Source of the DNA: a virus
Strand: one strand, 5' to 3'
Length of the DNA stretch: 26,330 bases
Virus record (IMG/VR): IMGVR_UViG_3300048838_000383
Coordinates: 1 to 26,330 of that record
Made by a program: the position numbers and the translations under genes. This document shows positions 14,816-20,881 of the stretch, piece after piece. Under the pieces are notes generated by a model. The model was given only the letters and a program-made list of their open reading frames with translations. It was not told where the DNA came from and searched no databases. Position 1 is the first letter of the stretch. Each line of letters starts with the position of its first letter.

Positions 14816-15672
14816 CATTGATCTCCCTCGTGAGCCCAGGAGTCTATTTCGAGTTTCTGGTCTTCGCTCAAGATTGCCCGTTTGCTCAACCACTCCACCA
14901 TTTCGGCGGCGGTCTTCTTGCCGGATAGGACAAGGTCGCGCCACACGGCCTTGTTCGCCTCGAATTTCTCCGCGCTGTATTCTTCGAGCGCCGGCTTTTC
15001 GCTTTTCCGCTGCTGGATGATCTCGCCGGTGCTGCCATCGATGGTCTCACCATCGAAGGACTTGCCTTCCATCTCGTCGGCAGTCGGCTGAGATCCGATC
15101 TCCGGGAACGCCTTGCGCAGCGCCTGGGCCTCGGCACACTTGGCCAGTTGCCCATAGGGGCGGCGCTTCCACATGACGTTCGGCTCAATGCTCTTGGCGC
15201 TCTTGGTCGCGTAGTTCTCTTTCCACAATTCCTTGGCGGAAAACTCAACGATGATGCCGTTTTGCATCAGGCGCTTGACCGTGACCTTGCTCCACTTGGG
15301 ATAGGTGATCTGCGTCTCCCCGAGCTTCTCGGTAACGTCCTCGCCGAACTCCGGCTCGGTCACGCCGGCGTATTCGCCCGATCGCGCGGCCTGGGTGCGG
15401 TAGAGTCCGATTCCCGGCATGACCACATCGCGCATTTCCTTGATGTCCCAGCCGCTGTCATCCTTGCGTCCGGTGCTGACGGACATCGGCACGATATGCA
15501 CCGGCTTCTGCATCGGGTCCAGCCCGGACGCCTTGCAATAGCCGATCACCATCTTGATGCTCTCGTCCTTGGCTCCAGGGTAGAGCGAGCTTTTCAGCAC
15601 GCTCATCAGTTCCTGCTCGTTCATCTGGATGGACGGCAGCGCAGACTTGAACGCTACGACTTCGTTGCTCAT
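14815..15672 (-). CDS. bet: Phage recombination protein Bet (RecT/Redbeta superfamily)
   Basis: A 285-residue single-strand annealing protein with GGAGGA 5 bases before the ATG. The Bet pattern is clear: LYPGAKDESIKMVIGYCKAS (residues ~31-50), GLDPMQKPVHIVPM, a GIGLYRTQAARSGEYAG segment (~88-104), a beta region, then MWKRRPYGQLAKCAEAQALRK (quoted parts MWKRRP and QLAKCAEAQALRKAFPE) near 165-190. The C-terminal ~80 residues are variable. Bet coats single strands and anneals complementary DNA, working with the exonuclease encoded next and SSB further down. The operon order matches other phages of this type. Confidence 0.94.
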   Translation of the reverse strand: MSNEVVAFKSALPSIQMNEQELMSVLKSSLYPGAKDESIKMVIGYCKASGLDPMQKPVHIVPMSVSTGRKDDSGWDIKEMRDVVMPGIGLYRTQAARSGEYAGVTEPEFGEDVTEKLGETQITYPKWSKVTVKRLMQNGIIVEFSAKELWKENYATKSAKSIEPNVMWKRRPYGQLAKCAEAQALRKAFPEIGSQPTADEMEGKSFDGETIDGSTGEIIQQRKSEKPALEEYSAEKFEANKAVWRDLVLSGKKTAAEMVEWLSKRAILSEDQKLEIDSWAHEGDQ

Positions 15673-15701
15673 GATTTCCTCCGGGGTTGTTGTTGGGCGT
15701 G

Positions 15702-15839
15702 TTATGTCGTCAGGCGCTTAGGCTGCTGCGCGCACTGCGGCGTCTGGCGCTCGCTGGCATGGGTGTAGCCCAGGTCGTAGGCTTTGAAGAGCGCCACGGT
15801 GAGGACCACGATGACGAATACATAACCGTCGCGGCTCAT
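15702..15839 (-). CDS. Small membrane protein (45 aa)
   Basis: Encodes MSRDGYVFVIVVLTVALFKA then a polar tail with one Cys. One hydrophobic segment spans residues ~6-20. The ATG overlaps the preceding stop as ATGA and AGAGGAA lies upstream. The upstream longer frame was rejected as antisense-like. Membrane localisation follows from the hydrophobic segment; the function is unknown. Confidence 0.6.
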   Translation of the reverse strand: MSRDGYVFVIVVLTVALFKAYDLGYTHASERQTPQCAQQPKRLTT

Positions 15840-16018
15840 GCTGCGTTCCTCTGCCGCTGACGCTCGGCTTGCAACTGCTCGCGCCACAGGCTCAGCAGAA
15901 ACACGCCATCGGGGCGCGGTTGCCATGTGCTGCCCTTATCGGCAGCGAACGGCTTCCCGAATCGCTGGCGGGCGATGTCGATGGGGGTGGGGGTCTGGTT
16001 CATGTCTGGGCGGTTCAT
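15836..16018 (-). CDS. Hypothetical protein (60 aa)
   Basis: ATG 16018 (MNRPDMNQTPTPIDIARQRF) has a GGAGG site 6 bases upstream and overlaps the previous stop. Residues ~15-60 are helical and basic (LLSLWREQLQAERQRQRNAA). It is one of the run of small early genes upstream of bet. No family was recognised. Confidence 0.6.
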   Translation of the reverse strand: MNRPDMNQTPTPIDIARQRFGKPFAADKGSTWQPRPDGVFLLSLWREQLQAERQRQRNAA

Positions 16019-16281
16019 GATTGGGCCTCCGCTTTGGCGATAGCGGCGCGGGCTTGTATGATACACGCGTCACGCTCCAAGACCTTGCCTTGGCAAACCT
16101 GAAATACGATGGCGTTCAGCGCCGCCAGCAGTTCGGGCGCGGCGGCTATCAGGCGCTCGTTTGCATCGGCCTCATCCACGCCCATGTGCGAATAGGTTTC
16201 GCAGATCGTTCCAGATGACGACTGGATGCTGCGATGCGAGCCGACAGCCCACGGCCCCGGCGTGTGCTTGGCATTGCTCAT
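16015..16281 (-). CDS. HTPGPW-motif small phage protein
   Basis: An 88-residue protein starting MSNAKHTPGPWAVG. The HTPGPW start followed by NERLIAAAPELLAALNAIV and a closing ARAAIAKAE helix is a very common small protein type in siphophages of Gram-negative hosts. Its function is unknown. ATG 16281 overlaps the stop of the gene before it. An upstream in-frame start was rejected because the family begins just before HTPGPW. Confidence 0.75.
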   Translation of the reverse strand: MSNAKHTPGPWAVGSHRSIQSSSGTICETYSHMGVDEADANERLIAAAPELLAALNAIVFQVCQGKVLERDACIIQARAAIAKAEAQS

Positions 16282-16655
16282 CGCGTCCCCCTTCCTTGGC
16301 ACGCGAAACAGAGCGTGCCGTCGCAGAATCCTTCCCCACTGCCAGCGCAACCCGGGCAGATGCCTTCTTCATCCTGCTCGTCGGCGTCTTCCTGCTCGAT
16401 GGCGTCCAGCGCGAGCGCGGTGAGATCCGCAATCACGTCTTCGGCCAGGAACTCGGCAATGTCGTCGATGGACTCGCCGACTTCGGCGACCGTGAGATCG
16501 AAGCGGCCGGCGGCATACTGGCCGCGCACGGTCCAGCGCATGCGGCCGTATTCCACGACCGCGGAGCGGCGCGCCGGCCGCCCGGCGGCGATTTCGTCCA
16601 GCGACATCGGCCGGTCCATCCAGTCCGCCTCGGCTCGCGACAGCGGGGTGGTCAT
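16278..16655 (-). CDS. Hypothetical protein with DnaJ-type zinc knuckle
   Basis: A 125-residue protein. The first 70 residues form a beta-rich part (SAVVEYGRMRWTVRGQYAAG). The middle is acidic (AIEQEDADEQDEEG). The C-terminal 26 residues hold two CxxCxGxG-like units (CPGCAGSGEG and CFACQGRG), as in the zinc domain of DnaJ. The start overlaps the preceding stop (ATGA) with an AAGGTGA site. Knuckles of this type bind zinc and proteins or nucleic acid; no specific role can be given. Confidence 0.65.
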   Translation of the reverse strand: MTTPLSRAEADWMDRPMSLDEIAAGRPARRSAVVEYGRMRWTVRGQYAAGRFDLTVAEVGESIDDIAEFLAEDVIADLTALALDAIEQEDADEQDEEGICPGCAGSGEGFCDGTLCFACQGRGTR

Positions 16656-16774
16656 GCCGTCACCTTCTTGGCCCGGAACAACTTCTTGGCCTGCCGCCGA
16701 GCGGTATTTGCATCAGTGAATCGGAAGTAGGCCGCGTGTTGCAAGATGCTTGATCTTAGTGCCCAAGTGTTCAT
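16652..16774 (-). CDS. First gene of leftward operon (40 aa)
   Basis: Encodes MNTWALRSSILQHAAYFRFT followed by a basic helical end (ARRQAKKLFRAKKVTA). The ATG lies ~7 bases after GAGAGGGA. Its stop overlaps the next ATG. It is the first open frame after the consensus promoter at 16832-16805, with a ~30-base leader. The high Arg/Lys content suggests nucleic-acid contact; this is an inference only. Confidence 0.6.
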   Translation of the reverse strand: MNTWALRSSILQHAAYFRFTDANTARRQAKKLFRAKKVTA

Positions 16775-16804
16775 ATCGTCCCTCTCGTTTGTGATTGCAA
16801 CCCG

Positions 16805-16832
16805 ATTATAAGAGCATAAAAACGGATGTCAA
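16805..16832 (-). promoter_or_regulatory. Sigma70 promoter of the leftward early operon
   Basis: On the reverse strand: TTGACA (16832-16827), 16 bases, TATAAT (16810-16805). Both boxes are perfect consensus with a slightly short spacer. The start site should fall near 16798, about 25 bases before the first gene. This is the PL-like promoter. Confidence 0.85.
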
Positions 16833-16852
16833 GCCTTTTCGTAAAATAATTA

Positions 16853-16879
16853 TTGAAATATTCCGCGCGATGTGATAAT
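16853..16879 (+). promoter_or_regulatory. Divergent rightward promoter (cro side)
   Basis: TTGAAA (16853-16858), 15 bases, GATAAT (16874-16879) preceded by TGT, i.e. an extended -10. The spacer is short, so the extended -10 probably carries recognition. It would drive the cro-like gene 29 bases downstream. With the leftward promoter it makes a PL/PR-like divergent control region; the A/T-rich AATAATTATT between them is a possible operator core. Confidence 0.6.
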
Positions 16880-16907
16880 CTGCAATCTCAATATGGAGGA
16901 AACCAAC

Positions 16908-17090
16908 ATGACATTCGAACAAGCATTTGATTATTATGGGCGCGACATGACAGTTATGGCGTACAAACTCAACGTAACAACGGCGACGCTCTACAATTGG
17001 CAGCGCTCGGGAATCCCACAGCATAGGCAGTACGGGATTCAGGCTCTAACCAAAAACAAGCTGAAGGCTGACAAGGAGCGCGGGCGATGA
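16908..17090 (+). CDS. cro: Cro-like transcriptional regulator
   Basis: A 60-residue protein with GGAGG 8 bases before ATG 16908. It has the compact Cro helix-turn-helix: YYGRDMTVMAYKLNVTTATL (residues ~9-28), then YNWQRSGIPQHRQYGIQALT and a basic end. Y-N-W/Y-Q-W after the turn and IPxxRQYxIQxLT are typical of phage Cro (PF14549-like) proteins. Cro would bind operators in the adjacent divergent promoter region and shut down early transcription. It is the first gene of the rightward operon. No divergent CI repressor gene is found beside it. Confidence 0.82.
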   Translation: MTFEQAFDYYGRDMTVMAYKLNVTTATLYNWQRSGIPQHRQYGIQALTKNKLKADKERGR

Positions 17091-17209
17091 ACAATAGTCT
17101 TTTCTGGTTGCTCATCGGGATCTGCCTGATCGTGTGGATCGCGTTAATGGCGTTGATGTATTCGTGCTCCGAAGATGCGAAGCGTGAGCGTAAAAGGATG
17201 GGGGATTGA
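17087..17209 (+). CDS. Small membrane protein (40 aa)
   Basis: Starts MNNSLFWLLIGICLIVWIAL; the ATG overlaps the cro stop (ATGA). Residues 5-25 form one transmembrane segment, followed by a short charged cytoplasmic tail (EDAKRERKRMGD). AAGGAGCG upstream is a good ribosome binding site. The function is unknown. Confidence 0.6.
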   Translation: MNNSLFWLLIGICLIVWIALMALMYSCSEDAKRERKRMGD

Positions 17210-17210
17210 C

Positions 17211-17534
17211 ATGGCCTACACAGCAGAAGAAGATCAATTTATAATCATGTACCACAACAAAGGCAAGACGTGGCAATGGATCGCTGCGATGCTTGGGCGT
17301 GACTCAGCGTATCAAGTCGAGCAGCACCATGCTGTGCTTGTTGCTCGAGCTGAAAAAAACAAGGTCAAGGTGCGTACGCCTCGCTGCTTAGTCTGCCGAG
17401 AGCGATTCGAGACTACTGACGAGACGCAATATATACATAAATATCGATTAGTCGTCCAGGTAGCAGTGGCTGTAGAGATAGTGGCAGTGAAATGGATTGG
17501 AACCCACAGCGAATATACAGGCCGAAAATTTTGA
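17211..17534 (+). CDS. SANT/Myb-like small DNA-binding protein
   Basis: A 107-residue protein starting MAYTAEEDQFIIMYHNKGKT; the ATG follows the previous stop by one base, with GGGGGA upstream. Residues ~4-45 look like a SANT/Myb- or resolvase-type HTH (W-x-x-I-A-x-x-L-G-R). A Cys pair, CLVC, occurs at ~63. Similar phage proteins usually have a second Cys pair and then stop. Here the region after TTDE changes to a hydrophobic, Val-rich run (~80-95), which looks like a frame change or replaced 3' end just before the HTH/protease gene. Confidence 0.6.
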   Translation: MAYTAEEDQFIIMYHNKGKTWQWIAAMLGRDSAYQVEQHHAVLVARAEKNKVKVRTPRCLVCRERFETTDETQYIHKYRLVVQVAVAVEIVAVKWIGTHSEYTGRKF

Positions 17535-17542
17535 GAAATGAT

Positions 17543-18790
17543 ATGGAATTTAGAGTAATTAAGAGCGAATCTCAGTATCACACGATGCTGAGCGAGGCGG
17601 AACGTCTCGTGGCTTTGGACCCGAATCTTGGGTCCAGGGAGGCTGATCGGCTCGAACTTTTGTCCGTGCTAATAGAAGATTACGAGAAGAGGAACTTCCC
17701 GTTTGAATCTCCCGACCAAATAGGAGCAATTGAATATCGGATGATGGAACAGGGCCTTCGGCAGGTCGACTTGGCGCAACTTGTAGGCAGTCGTAGCCGT
17801 GCATCGGAAATATTGTCGCGTAAGCGGCCTCTAACAGTTCCGATGATCAGGTCACTTTCAACTGGCCTGGGGATTCCTTTAGAGGTCTTGCTGTCCGAGC
17901 GTAACTCTGGACAGCACGTAAAGGGAAGCGTCTTAACCGAGGAAAAATATGATTGGGACAAATTTCCAGTCAAGGAAATGGCGCGGCGTGGTTGGATTAA
18001 TGTTCAAATCCCTTCTAGAGTAACGGCCTCTGTTAAACGGGCAGCCGAGGACAGTCTGAAGGCATTTCTTGCGACTGTATATAAGAATGTCGCATCTCCG
18101 GCGCTATTTAGGAGAACCTTTCGAGGGGACGCGTTAGACGAAAAAACCTATTACTCAACGCTTGCATGGAGTGCGCGCGTTTTGGCACGAGCGAAGGAAT
18201 CTGGTCGTCGGTACAAAAAATTTGATCCAGGTCTGCTAAACGAAGAATATTTTGTGCAGCTTACGCGCCTTAGTTGTTGGCCGGACGGTCCCAAGAGAGC
18301 AGTTGAAATGCTTGCCACAAAGGGAATTGCGCTGGTTATAGAACCAAAACTACCAAATACCTTGATAGATGGTGCTGCGATGCTGTCTGAAAGTGGCTTG
18401 CCTGTGATCGGGATGACGCTAAGATACGATCGTGTTGATTACTTTTGGTTTACATTACTCCATGAGCTTGCGCACGTTTGGAAGCATCTGAACTCTTCGG
18501 ATGAAGCATTTATTGACAGGATCGAAAACGGCTCTCCTAGTGCAATTGCGGAGAAACAAGCAAATAGGATCGCACGAGACTCACTAATTCCGCGAGCGAT
18601 CTGGAAGCGAAGCCCAGCATTCTTAAATGCTTCACGGGAGACAATCATTCGACTTGCTAATGACTTGTCTATTCACCCAGCTATCGTAGTTGGTAGGTTG
18701 CAAAAGGAAACGGAAAGATACGATTGTTTTAGGGATATGTTAGGTCAAGACACCATTCGTCCGCTATTCCCAAAGGCATCTTTTAGTTAA
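17543..18790 (+). CDS. HigA-like HTH / ImmA-IrrE metalloprotease fusion
   Basis: A 415-residue protein. ATG 17543 (MEFRVIKSESQYHTMLSEAE) matches the usual start of HigA-like antitoxin proteins; a GAG lies upstream but the site is weak. Residues ~58-105 are an XRE helix-turn-helix (MMEQGLRQVDLAQLVGSRSR). Residues ~235-370 are an ImmA/IrrE (DUF955) zinc protease with HELAH at 307-311 and a later Glu-rich helix that could supply the third ligand. Related two-domain proteins act in stress or phage-switch control by cleaving a repressor. No toxin gene is evident upstream. Its place between cro and ninB suggests an accessory gene that could replace a repressor circuit. Confidence 0.82.
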   Translation: MEFRVIKSESQYHTMLSEAERLVALDPNLGSREADRLELLSVLIEDYEKRNFPFESPDQIGAIEYRMMEQGLRQVDLAQLVGSRSRASEILSRKRPLTVPMIRSLSTGLGIPLEVLLSERNSGQHVKGSVLTEEKYDWDKFPVKEMARRGWINVQIPSRVTASVKRAAEDSLKAFLATVYKNVASPALFRRTFRGDALDEKTYYSTLAWSARVLARAKESGRRYKKFDPGLLNEEYFVQLTRLSCWPDGPKRAVEMLATKGIALVIEPKLPNTLIDGAAMLSESGLPVIGMTLRYDRVDYFWFTLLHELAHVWKHLNSSDEAFIDRIENGSPSAIAEKQANRIARDSLIPRAIWKRSPAFLNASRETIIRLANDLSIHPAIVVGRLQKETERYDCFRDMLGQDTIRPLFPKASFS

Positions 18791-18799
18791 GGAACTGTC

Positions 18800-18844
18800 A
18801 TGACAAAACACATATATATCCCGATCGTGAAGGGGACAGCATGA
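18800..18844 (+). CDS. 14-codon leader peptide before ninB
   Basis: Encodes MTKHIYIPIVKGTA with AAGGA 6 bases before its ATG. Its TGA overlaps the ninB ATG, so it would couple ninB translation. It may be only a translational coupler or the remains of a gene disturbed by the upstream accessory gene. Confidence 0.4.
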   Translation: MTKHIYIPIVKGTA

Positions 18845-19245
18845 TCCGAATCACTCTCTCCAACGCTATCCGCCGTCAAGCCGCCCACCGTGCCATCGAC
18901 GATGCGGCGGAAGGCCAAGTAGTCGAGATAAAGGATATGTCTCGGACGTTGGAACAGAACGCGCTCCAGTGGCCTATCCTGCAAGACTGGGCGAATCAGA
19001 AGGAGTGGCCGGTCAATGGGGCAATGTCAAAGCTCTCGAAAGAGGAATGGAAGGACATACTTACGTCTGCTTTTGAGGGCGAGACAAGCCCGAGAATAGC
19101 AGCAGGGTTTAATGGCGGAATTGTGATGCTCGGCAAACGCACCAGCGCGTACGGTAAGTCCAAGTTTAGCGAATGGATTGAATGGCTACTGGCCGCGAGT
19201 CATCATGCTGGAATTAGATTATCTGCACCGGATCGCATGGAATGA
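18841..19245 (+). CDS. ninB: NinB-type recombination protein (Orf)
   Basis: A 134-residue protein with the NinB pattern: RTLEQNALQWPILQDWANQ at residues ~36-54, KLSKEEWKDILTSAF, GKRTSAYGKSKFSEWIEWLL near 98-117 and a short end. Lambda NinB (Orf) is a recombination mediator that can take the place of RecFOR and binds SSB and DNA. Length is close to the lambda form (146). It overlaps both neighbours, the next start lying in its last codons (ATGA). Confidence 0.93.
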   Translation: MIRITLSNAIRRQAAHRAIDDAAEGQVVEIKDMSRTLEQNALQWPILQDWANQKEWPVNGAMSKLSKEEWKDILTSAFEGETSPRIAAGFNGGIVMLGKRTSAYGKSKFSEWIEWLLAASHHAGIRLSAPDRME

Positions 19246-19820
19246 ACCGCAACAAATCACCTCATTGTAAATATTGCAGGTCCGCATTTAAGCCGGCAAA
19301 GCCTGGCGCTGTTGTCTGTTCGGTTGAGTGCGCTCAGGCGCTAGCGGAAAAGAAGCGGCAGAAGTTCCAAATCCGGGAAGCCAGGGAACGACGAGTCGAG
19401 ATAAAGAAGAAGCTAAACGCGATGAAAACGCTACCCATGCTCAAGAGAGAAGCCCAGATTGCGTTTAACAAATTCATCAGAGAGCGGGACGCTGACAAAC
19501 CGTGCATCTGTTGTGGCAGGTTTGATGTTCCTGGTTATTCGAGAGGCGGAAAGTGGGACGCTGGGCATTATCGAAGCGTTGGCAGCGCACCGCACATGCG
19601 ATTCATAGAGGCCAATTGCCACCGACAACTGAAATTCTGCAATTCCTACGGCTCAGGACGTGCGGTTGATTACCGGATCGGCTTGATTGCAAGGATTGGA
19701 CTCGCGGCGGTCGAGGTTCTTGAAAATGACAACGAGCCACGGCATTACACAAAAGACGATCTGCGCTCACTGATAAATTTTTACAAAGCGAAAGCGAAAG
19801 CCTTGACTTCCTGCAATTGA
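19242..19820 (+). CDS. ninG: NinG/Rap-type recombination nuclease
   Basis: A 192-residue protein with the NinG arrangement. It starts with a zinc knuckle (CKYCRSAFKP, then VVCSVECAQA) followed by a long basic helix (~30-75). Next come FNKFIRERDADKPCICCGRF and an HNH-like Cys/His set (WDAGHYRSVGSAPHMRF, NCHRQLKFCN at ~127-136), then YRIGLIARIG. Lambda NinG (Rap) is a structure-specific endonuclease acting on recombination intermediates such as Holliday junctions. It sits directly after ninB as in lambdoid phages. Confidence 0.93.
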   Translation: MNRNKSPHCKYCRSAFKPAKPGAVVCSVECAQALAEKKRQKFQIREARERRVEIKKKLNAMKTLPMLKREAQIAFNKFIRERDADKPCICCGRFDVPGYSRGGKWDAGHYRSVGSAPHMRFIEANCHRQLKFCNSYGSGRAVDYRIGLIARIGLAAVEVLENDNEPRHYTKDDLRSLINFYKAKAKALTSCN

Positions 19821-19881
19821 TGATCTAGGATTACGTAGCAGTTCATTTATCAGGTCGGGGGACCAATGAAAAGAGGATTCA

Positions 19882-19989
19882 ATGTTTAGTTTGTTCCAGA
19901 AGCCAGCTACCACCATTCGGCAAGCGCCCTCTTTCGCCCCGACGTGTGCCATTCCCCCTGGCCGGTGGCTGGCCCCTAGAGGAAATTAA
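19882..19989 (+). CDS. Possible small gene (35 aa)
   Basis: Encodes MFSLFQKPATTIRQAPSFAP followed by TCAIPPGRWLAPRGN. GAGGA lies 5 bases before the ATG and the stop ends just before the first start of the ParB-like gene. The sequence is Pro/Arg-rich without clear structure. The translation signals are good; no relatives are recognised. Confidence 0.4.
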   Translation: MFSLFQKPATTIRQAPSFAPTCAIPPGRWLAPRGN

Positions 19990-20010
19990 CCGATGAAAAG
20001 CGGAGAGAAA

Positions 20011-20844
20011 ATGACAAAATCAATGGTTGAAACGGTGAAGCTTTCTGACATTGACATTAGCGGCGGAACTCAACAGCGAGAAAAGATCAATAACGAGATC
20101 GTTTCAGAGTATGCCGAGGCGATGCGATGCGGTGCGAAGTTTCCGCCAGTTCGCCTGTTCTTCGATGGCGTTACATATTGGTTAGCAGATGGCTTTCACC
20201 GCTTCCATGCGCGGAAGGAAGCTGACATACCAGACATAGACGCGATGATCGTATCGGGAAGCGTCAGGGAGGCGCAACTTTACTCTACAGGAGCCAATAA
20301 CGACCACGGAATTAGGCTAACCAATGCGGACAAACGCAAGTCAGTAATGGTGATGCTGTCCGACAAGGAGTGGTCAGGATGGTCTGACAATTCCATCGCT
20401 AAACATTGCAAAGTGACCCATCCGTATGTCGGAAAGCTACGTGGAGAAATGGCAGATGCTTTAGGCTTAAAGGTTGTAACGGTTACAACCCCACCTAGTA
20501 AGCCATTGAATACAGAAGAAGAAAAAAACGGAAAAAGGACAGAATCAGCAGATAGTCAGACGGAATCAGAGCCAGAATACACCGAGCTAGACGAAGCCAA
20601 AGACACCATCATCGAATTGCAGAATGCGCTTGTTGTGCAGAACATGGATGGATCGGACGAGGAAAAAGAACAGGCCAAGGAGTTAATAGAACGACTCAGA
20701 GCGGAAATAAAGATGCTTCGAGCATCTGAGGCCGCGTTAAAAGTGAGCAGAGATAATTTTCAGGCTCAAGTGGCAGAACTCAAGAAGCAAATCCAAAGGC
20801 AACGAAGAGAAATCGACAAACTAACAGGCGGAAAGACTGCCTAG
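20011..20844 (+). CDS. ParB-like nuclease/partition-domain protein
   Basis: A 277-residue protein. ATG 20011 lies 5 bases after GGAG; ATG 19993 would add 6 residues. The N-terminal ParB/sulfiredoxin-like domain (~1-110) has KLSDIDI, a Q-Q-R-E pair and ADGFHRFHA (59-67), then NDHGIRLTNADKRKSVMVML. An HTH follows (~120-150, SDNSIAKHCKVTHPYVGKLR). The C-terminal ~100 residues are an acidic then coiled-coil region (LIERLRAEIKMLRASEAALK). Phage proteins of this type often precede helicase/primase genes. A perfect 19-bp palindrome lies inside the gene in the linker. The role may be DNA binding for replication or regulation; CTPase activity is untested. Confidence 0.82.
   Translation: MTKSMVETVKLSDIDISGGTQQREKINNEIVSEYAEAMRCGAKFPPVRLFFDGVTYWLADGFHRFHARKEADIPDIDAMIVSGSVREAQLYSTGANNDHGIRLTNADKRKSVMVMLSDKEWSGWSDNSIAKHCKVTHPYVGKLRGEMADALGLKVVTVTTPPSKPLNTEEEKNGKRTESADSQTESEPEYTELDEAKDTIIELQNALVVQNMDGSDEEKEQAKELIERLRAEIKMLRASEAALKVSRDNFQAQVAELKKQIQRQRREIDKLTGGKTA
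20472..20490. promoter_or_regulatory. Perfect 19-bp palindrome inside the ParB-like gene
   Basis: GGTTGTAACGGTTACAACC: two 9-base arms around a single G. It encodes VVTVTT at the start of the linker, where sequence constraint is low. It could be the binding site of the ParB-like protein itself. The half-site TGTAAC resembles the TGTAAG units after the primase gene. Confidence 0.5.
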
Positions 20845-20881
20845 CCACGCTCGCGGTCATGCGAGCAATTAGGAGTAGATC

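Noticed and set aside
15148-15768. 206-codon + strand open frame opposite bet
   Set aside because: Shadow of the bet gene, which has clear family motifs and a ribosome binding site.
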